Below, one piece after another: positions 33,111 through 47,386 of a DNA stretch of 64,000 nt (position 1 is its first letter; each line of letters begins with the position of its first letter). Position numbers and translations under genes: made by a program. The notes below the pieces were generated by a model that saw nothing but the letters and a program-made list of their open reading frames with translations, had not been told where the DNA came from and did no database searches. Origin of the DNA: Chromobotia macracanthus (Eukaryota; Chordata; Actinopteri; Cypriniformes; Botiidae). Location: NCBI GenBank assembly GCA_036877525.1, contig JAZGTH010000145.1, forward strand, positions 186,001 to 250,000. Reading direction: 5' to 3'.

Positions 33111-33487
33111 AATCATAAAAGACTGAGCACGAGTCATCCCCCACAATCCTTTGCCCCCAACCCCTGCCAAGCAGATCAAATTCAAGCCACAGCATCAGAA
33201 AGATGAGTTTCACACACAATGTGCCTGGGAGCAAATAAATAAACACAAAGGCCTACAGCGGTATCACATTCACTAAGTACTTTTAAATGTACTTTTGTTC
33301 TCTGTTTCAATCCCATGGTATTACACAGCCTCTGAGGAAAGGGACAGGGTAAAGGTTAGAACCTCAGAGCATCACATTTGAACCTAACTTGACACATCAC
33401 TCCCTCTCTCTCATCATGCTCTCTCTTTCTCTCAAACACAGTTAGTAATACCAACCTTGTGTAATGGCTTTGGAATTGCATTATAAC
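33111..33487. other. Noncoding, no gene seen
   Basis: Mixed sequence with a short TC-rich tract at about 33401-33434. Confidence 0.4.
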
Positions 33488-33789
33488 CTAGCTAACAGGG
33501 TACATTCTCTGAACATTCTCAAAGTTTTCTAAAATGTTCCTGCAGTAAAGTTAGTAGAATGTTTTTTTAATGTTGTATATCGTATATATCTCAAATGTTA
33601 TTCTTAAGTTGTTAGTGAAATTTTTTAAAACATTACAGAATGAAAAAAATGCTTGAATAACGTTCTTATAACCAAGCAATAAAGTTACTACAAAGTAAAA
33701 CTGGACATTTGAACGTTCCTAGAACTAATAACACTTTTAATGTTTTTGTTACTTAAGGAAAAAGTTACAACCTAAAATTGTGAGCTGGG
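33488..33789 (+). mobile_element. Family A element, copy 5 (full length)
   Basis: It begins CTAGCTAACAGGGTACATTC and ends AACCTAAAATTGTGAGCTGGG; the right terminus has one T-to-G type change relative to GTTAGCTGGG. Interior blocks match the other copies. About 302 bp with no coding capacity. Confidence 0.8.
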
Positions 33790-35580
33790 AAATTACACAC
33801 TTGCCAAACCAAACAAAGAAAAATCTGTGTCTCACCATTAAAAAAAAAAAAAACCTTTTACCTATCAGTCCTGTTGGCTACAGATATGCTTTTAAGAATA
33901 TCACAAACCGCTATTTTAGAAGAACTGCTTTTTTGTATATAACAATAAAAGGCAGGAATAATAAAGACAAAACACTTCTGATAATGGCCACCCATATCAG
34001 ATTAGCTTTCATAGACATCAAGCACACCCTTTTCTCAGGTCTTATAATAATAATTTTTACCAATGGCTGCCTCAGAACATAACCACCTCAAAGCCATATA
34101 TAAAACTCCAATGCTTTATGCATTCTATAATCCTGTACCTCAAAAGGTCCATTGACATTTTTTCAAGGCGAATGAATATGCTCTCCCCCTCTCCATAGCA
34201 GGGCCTTGGTATTTGTATGGCCGATGCGACCTTTCTCTCTGGCCTCTTAGATTAGGTGCACAACATGGAAAATTGTGCTTCTGCTGCAGTCCATAAATCA
34301 CACCGGCCATCTTTCTTTTCCCTTTAAAGAGGTATGTAAATACCAGTGTACTGGCTAGGTAAACAAGACTAACCCCTGCACAAATGGCTTGAAAATTGAA
34401 GAAAAGCACCTTATTTTTCAGCTGAAATTGCTTTTGAAGCCTTACGCTGGTGCATGGGACGGAGCAGGAGAGGGAATGATTTGTGCTTGCTGTTTTTGTG
34501 TGCGTGTGCTTTAGAAAAGGAGGGGATAGAAAATGGGCTGATGATAACACTCAACACACTCATGGGTTGCCCGAGTTTTTACAATGATCAAAGATATCAT
34601 TGTTGTATATTATTTCTCCCACGACGACCCCAAATGTATGACACAGAAAAGCACATGATAAAATCCACACACGGCGCAAAGATTTTGCTCACAAAGGACA
34701 TAAAGACAAACCAGCTTTGAATCTGGTTTTAGCAAAGGGCAACATATGAAAGAATTTACCTCAAAACGGTATCATGTTTACATTTCTATTTACTCCTGAA
34801 ACAAGTTTTGGTGGTTTATCAAGTAAAAATACACCACTGTGTTGCACCACAATTTAAGATTTAAACTGCAGGTCAAAGTTCAAAGTGATCCAAAATTTAG
34901 TTAGACCTCATGATCTCACGAATCAGCAAGTGCTCCAACAAAAGCTTCGTGCATTTCTGTGTGTCAGGGGTAAAACTGGGGTAAAAGGCCGTTCCTTCAG
35001 GTTCATGAACTGTTCCAAATGCATGCAGTCCCGATGCATCTGTAAAAGTGCCTTTTATAAAATAAAACATTTTTTGGAACATCAACAATTAATGAATGCC
35101 TTCAAAATTAAACCCAGATATTCTACTCTACATGAACAGAAAAACAACAACAATGGCAAACTCGGAACATGAAACAAAGGAAGGAAAGAAGGAGCTTGTC
35201 TATTTCTAAGTGAAGGGAAGCATGACTGTAGCTCCTGGTGATTAGACAAACAAATCAAGCCTTCTTATATTTTGGCCTATTGTTTGCACAGCTGCATAGT
35301 TTGAACATTGTGGCCGGAGCAACCTTGTTTCTAGCCAAAGGCATGATTCACATACCTTCTGAATTCACACAGATTGGTCTGCAAAAATCATTGTTTCACT
35401 ATTACCTTCCATGCTGAAGTTTATTGACAGTGACATAGTTTCTGATAATAATTTGATTGGTTTCATTATGCTAAATATATTAGCATAATTTTTCTCTTTA
35501 TCCAATAATGCCTCTTTATAGTTTCAGAATCAGTGTCAGCATTCTTTGTCTTCTACTGACAATATAATATTCTATGAGAA
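33790..35580. other. Noncoding; CNE-like block at about 34150-34560
   Basis: The block 34150-34560 is balanced in composition and includes a 136-codon minus frame without any recognised domain. The rest is AT-rich, with a TAGCATAATT homeodomain-like stretch near 35480. No gene is supportable. Confidence 0.35.
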
Positions 35581-35630
35581 TATTAGAGAATGTTAGCCAA
35601 CGTTATGAGAACATTCCCTGTTAGCTGGGA
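35581..35630 (-). mobile_element. Family A element, copy 6 (terminal fragment)
   Basis: TATTAGAGAATGTTAGCCAA, then GAACATTCCCTGTTAGCTGGG, is the CCCAGCTAACAGGG end of the family in reverse. Only about 50 bp is recognisable. Confidence 0.65.
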
Positions 35631-38224
35631 TAATGAGCAAGTCAGGTGGCATATTTTGGGCCACTCAGCATTACTGAGGCCAAAGAAAGCTCTGACCCTC
35701 ATCGCTTCTGGCGTAGCCACGCTTTCAAATCTGAAACAGAGACAGAAGCAAAAGTCAGAGAGGAAAACAAAAATGAACACAGAAGATGGCCTCACCCTCT
35801 AAAACAAACCATCAACGCCACACCAACAATGCCACAAAATCTGTCCCAAGAAGAGAGAGGTGCTCACAGACTCTGATTGTCACAGGGGCCGACTAATTCC
35901 CAGCATCTGGTGCAAGCTGCTGCCTATGCATGCAGTCAGCAGAGCCAAGCCAGCTTAGCAGACAGGCAAGCGAGTGATCCTCCCCATCATGCTACAGGCA
36001 GCCCGGACGGGGCGACCACTGGATGAACCATTTTATTTCAGCATGGTGGACCACTGATGCCGTCAGAAGTAGGTTCTGTTATCTAATCAAACAGCTCTGG
36101 TCAGCAAGGATGCCAGCTTTCCAAATCCACAACCGTCTGCAGAGCTGTGGGGGGAGATTAACCGCCACAAGCTGCAGTGTCCTACATTCAAAGACTTGTT
36201 CCTCGTTTTAAAGAACCACTTTCCTCAGACATACAATCACATACAGACACATCATCCCCCCCACACACCCGAACAGACATCAAAATGCCCTTCTTATGGA
36301 ATCTCGGGGTATCAAAAGAGACCTCGCCAGGCTGGCTTTGAAAGAAATCTGCTTTGCTTTGACACGCACTTTCTCTCGTTCTCCTCCCTGGGACTGGCAG
36401 CTTGGAGGAAGCCACTTGTCCATGATCAAGGTGCGAGAGGCTAGAGATGGCTCTTTGTCTGGACTCTCTGTGGAGCACAAAGGAGAATCTGTGAGAGTCT
36501 AACAAACAAAGCGAGTCTGAGGCATCTCTCTCTTGCTCCCTCTCTATCTCTCTCGCCCTTGCTCTTTTCACCCCTCCCTCTCCCATTGAACGGAACCTAA
36601 TAGCCTGGCGTCTAGAATTACACCACTGTGTATGTGCACCTCATTACGCTGTGAGAAGCAGAGACCTTCTCAGAGCCCAAGAAAGAGCTCTGGGCACTTT
36701 TTTAATATTAACATCTCGCTCTGCCACCATAGTAATGATATTAGGGAGCTGGCGGAATTCTCCACCCAGCTGGACATGTTAATTGAGAAGGCAGGATTTG
36801 AAAGCAAAGTTCACATTGGTGCAGATGGTGGGACAATGCAGAATGGCAGACCTAGGTCAGTGTCATTCCCAAGCCATACCTTAATGGCTCAGACTGGGCT
36901 TTCTTTGTTGGCCTTAAGTCTGACAGAGGCCAGTCCCTGAGATACCAAGGGGTCTTCAGGGTCTGCATTGTGCCTTTGACAGAGGACTACATCCTTAACT
37001 AGATGTATAGTGGCACCAATTACTAATTTCCTCATGACATCTAATGTCACTAACAAACTGCAAGGATCCAGACCTTTATAACCAGACAAGGTTTAAAGGG
37101 TGAGTTGTATATGAGGGATACAGATTCCTAATACAGTCCAGATCATCCAGAATGATCAACACACACCTATTAGACTATGAAATTTGATAAAGATGTTATT
37201 TATGAATTGATTAATTTATTTCAATACATCCATCACTATGATTATGAGATACTTAAAATATACACAGCGAGGTCAAGCTTGTTTATATAGTCCCATGCAT
37301 CTATATGGACACAAAGCATCCTCTGAAATTAACTCTGTGGGGAAAATACTGACAAATTGTACCAGCATCTCCTGCCTGAATCGTTTTCCTCACTGCAGTC
37401 AGAAGCCACTAGGAGCTGCTCTAATACAGTATGGATCTTTGCCCTGCAGACACACACCTGGCCGTCCTCTCCTGCCACTGCATTTACCTCTCACTGCACA
37501 ATAGATAGACCATGAAGTAATTCCCTTGGAGGCCACAGCCAAGAGAACACAGTTTATCTCATATAACTACCTGTCCCCAACACCTCAGAGCTGTCCAAAC
37601 AAATAAAATGCCACAGTAAAGGCGTGCAAGTGTACAAGCTTTTGCCTGTGCGCCTGTGTGATAGGATGTAATGGATACAGTGTGTGGAGGTTGGAAAAGA
37701 ACGTTACGCATTGTAAACGTGTTTGTTACAAACACACAGTTAGCCCACAGTAAAGCTAATCTAGACACAATTGGTTGTTTCTTAAACTATGAACTGTTTT
37801 GGCCCTTTGGACACACATTTAATCTGTCATTTAATTTGTCTACTGCTAATAATGTTCTTCATGACAGGATCATTTTAGTGCCATTGTGCTAATTGTTAAT
37901 TTAGCATTGTGTGGTGTAATGACAGTGACTGTGAAATAAAAAAACATTTCTAGAATAAAATGGTCTCCTTGTCAGTCCTGTGTAATACCGATTTTACATC
38001 TAGAATTTGAAGGTTCGCATTACACACAATTAAAAAAATAGTTTTACACTTGTTGCCTGTTTAACAAAATTACACTGATTAAAAGCACGATAAAATATCT
38101 GCTATTCACATTGACTTTTATTGTTGTTGTTTTTATACGCATGTCTTGTAATTTATATCAAACATGCTCTTCAGTAACAGTTGTTCTCTTGTTAAACAGA
38201 TGCAGTACATTAAAGCCAAATGGA
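35631..38224. other. Noncoding; CNE-like blocks at about 35890-36200 and 36690-36900
   Basis: Block 36690-36900 (TTTAATATTAACATCTCGCT onward, with GGAGCTGGCGGAATTCTCCA) is repeat-free and complex, typical of constrained noncoding DNA. Block 36190-36590 holds a 132-codon minus frame and overlapping plus frames, but it is low in complexity (TCTC/GAGA-rich at 36510-36580). No domain or gene was recognised. Confidence 0.35.
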
Positions 38225-38345
38225 CATTTCCCAGGAAATCGGACCCAACAGCTCAAACTGTAAATCATTATTATAAGATTACCTTTGTGAACCGGGGTAA
38301 GGAGACCAGTTTAAACACTGATCTGTTATGCACTTTCTCAATCAC
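38225..38345 (+). mobile_element. Family C element, copy 2 (fragment)
   Basis: TTCCCAGGAAATCGGACCCA, then AACCGGGGTAAGGAGACC, then AACACTGATCTGTTATGCAC align with 43770-43890 in the same orientation with small indels. The terminal inverted repeats seen in copy 1 are not preserved here. Confidence 0.65.
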
Positions 38346-39859
38346 TTTTTTTTAACAATTATACAAAATGTTGTAGTAAAAGTGACACCACTACTGTGAG
38401 ACAGTAGTCATTTTTGAAAAAAAATTAAGTATTTTTATACAATAAATATTGGAATGGTTTAGATGTGTTTTACACATTTAATTATTCTTAAGAGTATAAT
38501 AAACTCTATATAGTTAAACTCTAAAAAAAGGCATTTGAAAAGTAGCAAAAATAATTTAAAATGCAATTATATAACAAAAATGAAAAGGTTTAAAGGTTAC
38601 GCTATATTTCGACCTCCCCAAGTAATATTCGTGTTGTCAAAGCAGTACTGACAGTCTTAGATCAGAGTTCACTGACTTCAGGGCACATGAGGAGAAGAGC
38701 AGCTCTCTGCTGTAAAGACAGTAGATAATCCATACTGATGTACAGATGGAATCCCTCCAGTCGGAAAGATGCTGTCACACCAAACATTTACAACAAATTA
38801 AAGCCAGTCTTCTCTCTTTACAGCTACACTGGAAAGCAGGTGTCTGCTTAATAAGTTGGTCAAAGATCAGCAAGTTAAAGGTTGAGGCCGGGGCCGGCGA
38901 GAAAGGAGGTCATCAAGCCGGTTGGAAGCTGGTGAGATCTGATCTCCCCGAGTCTAGAAGTGCCTTGCCACAAGGTCATCCATTAGTGCTCCAGAACCAA
39001 TGCTGTTGTAGCACCCACTATAAATTTATGGCCCATCCTTAACCTTTTCAATACAGTCAGTGACCCACAAAGTGAAAATGAGGGGGGGGGGCATATTGTA
39101 TTAGTAATGAGTCATTGATAGCTTCATGGAGTTGTTCTGCATGGCTGGTCTTCAGCTCCAATTTGTAATTGAAAATATGGAATTAATACAAAAAAAATCC
39201 TTTATCCTCCATTTTCATTAAGCCTGATAAAAAATATCAACATGCAAACTTCCAATTCATTGGGTCTTGTGGCTACATCATCCTTTATTAAAAGCCCCTG
39301 TGATGCAATCGCTTCCAAAAATTGAGCAATTTGTTACGTTTTACAGTTAAATAAGACATCATTCAAACACATTCCAGACAGAACAAAAAACATAATTAAA
39401 CTGTAAATAATACAAAAAATCAATTATGATTGTAGTTATGATTATAATACACAATGAAGGATCTGTTACACTGCAAAGTTAATGGAAGCAATACAGCAGT
39501 GTAAACCAAGGTCAGCTGATGAACTATTCCTTAATAATTTAATTTAGTTTGATTCATTTATAATAATTATTATTTTAGTTTTTAAACAACATTCATCTGC
39601 AATATTTCACTGCCTAAGGCTGCCTAAAACATGCTGCTACAATTCAAATGCCGTTTAAAAAATGGCTTTTAAAATGGACAATATTAATACATTTCTCTGA
39701 TGATGAGGGACAACTTGATTGGTAGTCAGATTTTAACCGCAACTGCGAAGACGCTTCAACTGATCATTATTCTTACTGCAGGCACCGTCTGAAAAAAAAA
39801 ATCACACCATAAACCGCCACATTTCTCTCCTTAATAAGGAAAGGACGAAGAAGCCGATG
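38346..39859. other. Noncoding; CNE-like block at about 38640-39050
   Basis: Block 38640-39050 is GC-balanced with the palindrome GAGATCTGATCTC at 38933-38945. A G10 run at 39083-39092 precedes AT-rich sequence. No gene is seen. Confidence 0.35.
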
Positions 39860-40300
39860 CGAAAGAAGAGGAATGTCATTTGTGTCAACCACTCCTTTTA
39901 AAGAGGACCTTCCAGTGATCACAGTCTGCTCATCGTCTCGTAGCATTCCCAGGTGTCAAAGCCGAGCATCAGAAAAGAAATTAAAGTGACAAGGTGGTGG
40001 CAGGAGCGAAAGAGATTCCGCTTCTCACCCCTCTCAGGACAAGTGAAGAGCCATCACCTCCTCTAAAAACAGGACTTTAATGAAGCCAGTTGCTCCCGAA
40101 CTCCACACGCACTGCTGACTTCTGACCGCACCCAGGTCTTCCTGTGTCATTAATAATGGGGATCTGGTATTGCGCTAAAGCCCTGATTCGATGGCTCTCT
40201 CAACATTTCCACAGGCTTATCCGGTTGACACAGGTTAATTTTGCCTTGTGCTCGTAAAAACACAGACTGCTAGGTGTTGAGGCAATGTAAGGCCACTGCT
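39860..40300. promoter_or_regulatory. Candidate CNE
   Basis: Repeat-free block of complex sequence with GTCATTTGTGTCAACCACTC, GTCATTAATAATGGGGATCT and TTCCACAGGCTTATCCGG; the last contains a CTTATC GATA-type core. The composition differs from the AT-rich flanks. Regulatory role is inferred only. Confidence 0.3.
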
Positions 40301-41202
40301 TTCCTCTATTCACTTTTTGTCTTTTGTCTCTTCTCTAAAAAGCAATAGGCAGAGATAAAAGAGTGGCATATCAGAGACAGCTCAATTGATGTTATTGTAA
40401 GGGGCGAGGCGAGTGTAACCGCTGACCAAAAGAGCGTGTATGTGTTACCATGTAGTTAGTCTGACATCTTTATTACAAGAAGGAAAAACAGACAGACAGA
40501 CAGAAAAAATAAAAAGACAAGCGAAAATTACTCATAATAAAAAAACGGCAATAAATTTAAAAAAATTATACTGGTTTTTAAAGCCAGGCTAAACATGACA
40601 ATTGGCAACAACTTCTTATTCTGACTAAATTGAATGTACAAGTCTCAAGCTATACTATGCAGACATGATATCTCAAGCATTCAAAGAAGTACATCAAGTC
40701 TGGCTAATCCAGACATGGTCTGAGACACAACACTCTCTCACTCAGAAGTCTATGGGGAAGATAAATTCCCACACACTTGCCGTTGCCTTTCCTCTGTAGA
40801 GCTGGACCTTTTGGGCAGTCTTTCTTCAGAACCCACCCCCTGTGAGCATGACTGGTGCTCTCTTTGTGCAAGCTGCTCTCTCCCGCTTCAGTCCTATATC
40901 ACACCACTAGCCATTCACTGCAACAATCCCTCCTCACGCCTCAAAGAGGACTCCCTCTCTGCCTTTGCCAACCAATTAAGGGCCATCTGGGCCATGACAA
41001 ACTGGCATAAATATACCAGAATTATTGTACTCATAATAACAAAGTTATGATAATAATTGTCAGTCAACGGCTACTTAGAGGTATATAAATCTTTTGGTTG
41101 TTACTGTAAAATGACTATGACTGTAAAGACGTAAACGTCATCTCGTAAAGGAGAGCAAGTATTACCTACATGACAGTATGGCAGTGTTGGTTTGGAACTA
41201 CT
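40301..41202. other. Noncoding, with a short CAGA repeat
   Basis: (CAGA)n of about 16 bp at 40489-40504. Sequence at 40740-41000 is GC-balanced, without a recognised gene. Confidence 0.4.
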
Positions 41203-41472
41203 CCAGCTAACAGGGAACGTTCTCAGAACATTGGCAGAAAGTTCTCTCAAAGTTATCAAGAAAGATTCTTGCAGTAATGTTAGTAGATAATTTGATAAGT
41301 TATTAGTAGAACGTTTAAAAAAAATTTAAGTTGGAATGTTCTTTTAACCAAGAAATAATGTTAATACATCAAAATAAAACTTGACGTTTTGAAGAACATT
41401 GAAATGAACGTTTTTTTAAACGTTTTTGTTACTTAATAGAAACCTAATTAGAACCTAAAATTGTTAGCTGGG
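41203..41472 (+). mobile_element. Family A element, copy 7 (full length)
   Basis: It begins CCAGCTAACAGGGAACGTTC and ends AACCTAAAATTGTTAGCTGG, which gives the cleanest inverted termini of the family. The interior matches the other copies but carries small deletions, giving about 270 bp. No clear target-site duplication is visible. Confidence 0.85.
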
Positions 41473-42959
41473 ACCCTTGTTCTGTGTGGTTGCTCTGTGG
41501 GATCAGGCAATCCCAGTGGTGACGTCGAACAGGGAGTTGAGAACAGCAGGGTTCAGCTCTCGGGTCACTGGTGCCTCAGAAGTGGTTGGCCAACTCTGTC
41601 CTTCAGGGGAGGGGAGAGGGTGACAGATTCTGCTGGTGTTTTCTCAAGGTCCACTGAACCCTGCAGCAAAGATTGGGAGCAGAGGCACACAAAAGAGAAT
41701 CAGCAGTGAGAAAGGGAGCGCTCAGCTCCACTTCACACAACTCCAAAAGAGGAGAGAAAGCAGAGAGGAGAAAAGGGCTGGAAGAGCTCCAGGTTGCCTC
41801 AAGACAAATAAAATCCAGCCCCAACCTCATGGTGGCAGTGCCAACCTCATTTTCCTCCACTGGATACAATACGTGTTAGACAGTGTGGGGGGAGGGGAGG
41901 GACAATACACAACACTATCTTTTTTATTCTTAGGAAAATCTAATTGAGGACAGCACAATCATCTCATTTTATTCTCAATTAAATGTGGGAGGTTAAACTC
42001 TGCAGTAATCAAGATGGCCGTCCTGTGGCACATCCCAGCTGTGGTCAGTAGCTCAACACTCACTCATGCACAGATTACACACACAGAGACACTGTGTTTC
42101 ACGTTTGCGCTCCATATTTCATTGGTGCTCTTCGGCTTCTCTATAACTGAACCCCGAAACAGAACAGGCAACTGGCCACCTGCACACAGAGCCCTGGGCT
42201 TTGACACAGTTACAGATTTGTTTGGGTTACACTTACAGTTATTGCTGGACATTGATTCTGTGTTTGAACACAAAGGTGGAAGAAAATAAATATTTGCCAT
42301 TTCATTGACTATACCAGGCATTAAGCTAAAGGTTCTGTTATTGTTTTTAAAAACATTCAGATGACAAAAAGACTAAAGCAAACAAATTAAAAAACATACA
42401 ACTTTCAATTCAATTCGCTTTTTGACAGTGATTACTGTAGTAGTCAATAACTACAACATTAAACTGAGGTTATATCATTATTAATTTTAAATCAGATTAC
42501 ACCTTTATCTTCATTAAGTTTTGATAGGTTATTAGGTAGTGTTATTAAATGCCCTTTAACCATGACAAGAAACTGATTTTGAAGGTGTATAATCCTAAAA
42601 AGAAACCATTCATATGCCAAAACCAAGGTAACACTAATCCTTTTGTGTCTTTATGCTAGTCCATCCAGATCTCTAAAGAATAACAATCTAAAGAACCTGA
42701 TGGTTTAATTTCATATGCATCTGTGCTCTTCCTAATAAATCAGTTTAAATCTCTTTTAGGGCATTGCGTTTCACATTCTTGCAATGCTTCCGTGGCCCTG
42801 TCGACCAGACGGAGGAGCGTTCCTTTAAGGTATTCTTTGGATACAACAACATTTCTTAAAAAGACGTTATCTTTCATCCCCACTCAAAAATCCCTAACAC
42901 ACACATTCAACACAAATCCCTCCCCAAACTGCCTCTCTCTCCTCCGTTAGTAATTTTGT
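41473..42959. other. Noncoding, no gene seen
   Basis: The interval 41480-41900 is purine-biased (GAGAGG, AAGAGGAG) with overlapping 82-103 codon frames on both strands and no domains. 42300-42720 is AT-rich. Nothing further can be supported. Confidence 0.35.
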
Positions 42960-43150
42960 CAAAAGTTGAAAATGTCTTGATTTAGTTGTCTGGCTGTTCC
43001 GGGCACTTTGCTTCCCTGCTGGGCTAATGTGAACAGGACGTCCCGCTGGGAACCAAAGAATACCACTTCACGGCAAGCCGCATAGCCGGCTGCTTTTATT
43101 TATGGGGCTCTCTGAAATAAATGGGTATTAGTGTCCAAACATTTCACCAT
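42960..43150. promoter_or_regulatory. Candidate CNE
   Basis: Complex repeat-free block including TTCACGGCAAGCCGCATAGC and GGCTGCTTTTATTTATGGGG, with TTTATGG and TTTAT cores of posterior-Hox/CDX type. CpGs are retained in a CpG-poor region, which can mark constraint. Conservation is not tested. Confidence 0.35.
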
Positions 43151-43651
43151 GCTCCTGCAGCCGCACACAAAAGCCTCTGATTTCCTGCAAATCTGCACTT
43201 ATTTCATTCAAGCAGATGAAGCCAAAAATGAAAAAAAAGAGAAAAAAATTATAACGACTTAAAAGACCTCTGAAAAAAAGAATAGATTTCACTTATTCAA
43301 AATGACTGAGCTGAGAGAAATCGAACATAAAACACCACAATTTCACTGCAACGCAGTTAAAGTTAAGATGGAGGGCGTTGGTGGATTGTTGAGCTCACGG
43401 TCTGATGAAAAGCAAAGAATCTGTGCCCTGCAGACCTCCGCTCTGCTTAAATAAAAGTATTTAGCTGTACAGGCTGGGGATATTTTGAAAAGATGATGAC
43501 AGCAGGCCATTAATTCCTGCTCTAAATTAATACAGCTTGATCACCAAATCAGAAGTTTTCCAAACACAAAAAAACTAGCTACGCTTTTAAAGACAAACAA
43601 GGGTAGATTTTCTAAATTGAACTAAGTCCAAATTCAAACTATACAAACAAA
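43151..43651. other. Noncoding, no gene seen
   Basis: AT-rich with A-rich runs at about 43230-43280. Confidence 0.4.
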
Positions 43652-43916
43652 TTAAAGCTGCTATTCATAACTTTTGCCTCTATATCGCCATCTCCGTTTG
43701 AAACATAAAATTGCAGGTTACTTTACATACTTTCTTTTCGCATGTTGAAATCAAATGAAGCCAAACAATTTTTCCCCCAGGATTCAGACATGACATCTCA
43801 AATTATGAATCATAATTATGCTTACCATTGCAAATTGGGGTAAGGTAATGAGACCATTTTGAACACTGATCTGTTATGTACTGGCTCAATAAAAGAAGGT
43901 ACAGATTGCAGCTTTA
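43652..43916 (+). mobile_element. Family C element, copy 1 (full length)
   Basis: Left end TTAAAGCTGCTATTCATAAC and right end, read on the minus strand, TTAAAGCTGCAATCTGTACC share a perfect TTAAAGCTGC inverted repeat. The interior carries GCCTCTATATCGCCATCTCC and a segment shared with 38225-38345. About 265 bp with no coding capacity, so a MITE-like element. TTAA at both ends may be a target-site duplication. Confidence 0.75.
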
Positions 43917-46876
<2,960 letters not shown>

Positions 46877-46982
46877 TTAAATAGTTCACCCCAAAACGAA
46901 GACGTCTCAAACCCATATTGCTTTTTCTCTCTGGAATACAAAAGGAGGAATATGAAGACTTTTTTCATCCAGCATGCACTGG
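46877..46982 (+). mobile_element. Family E element, copy 3 (5-prime fragment)
   Basis: It starts TTAAATAGTTCACCCCAAAA, close to the TTAAAGGGATAGTTCACCC start of family E, and continues CTCAAACCCATATTGCTTTT and GGAATACAAAAGGAGGAATA, matching the expected internal order. The right part is missing. Confidence 0.6.
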
Positions 46983-47124
46983 TTTCAAAATGACAAATTT
47001 ATACCTTTAATAATAATATTTAACTGGTAAAAATCTGCTTAGAAATCTGAAGTTTCCTGCATTTTCCAGTAAGGAACTTTTTAGCTTTCATATTCATATC
47101 AGATTTGATATTAACACACGCTAT
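46983..47124. other. AT-rich spacer between two repeats
   Basis: No feature is seen between the family E fragment and the family D element. Confidence 0.4.
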
Positions 47125-47386
47125 TTAAAGTAGATGTGTGTGATTTCTGAGCACTCATACACTCATAATTAAAAAATTGCCTGATTATTTCCATACAGGT
47201 TTCCTGAACACATCTCATATCCCATCGGTCAGACAAACTCCCTCCATTGATTGCTTTGTCAGGCAGGTCAGAATAAACAGAGCATGTTTTTCAAAGCTGC
47301 ACACACAACGTTTACACTTTTAAGGGAACTCAGGCTTGGATAAAAATGCATATTAACAATGAAAAAATTACTCACTTCAGCTTTAA
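47125..47386 (+). mobile_element. Family D inverted-repeat element
   Basis: Left end TTAAAGTAGATGTGTGTGAT and right end, read on the minus strand, TTAAAGCTGAAGTGAGTAAT form imperfect inverted repeats of about 20 bp. The form TTAAAGCTGAAGTGTGTAAT is, from memory, the start of an abundant cyprinid repeat. About 262 bp, non-coding and MITE-like. Its ends resemble those of family C. Confidence 0.65.

Noticed and set aside
34140..34550. 136-codon minus frame with a hydrophobic segment
   Set aside because: A single membrane-like stretch is not enough; no homologue recognised and no gene context.
36188..36586. 132-codon minus frame, Arg/Glu-rich at its start
   Set aside because: The charged start comes from a TCTC/GAGA-rich low-complexity tract.
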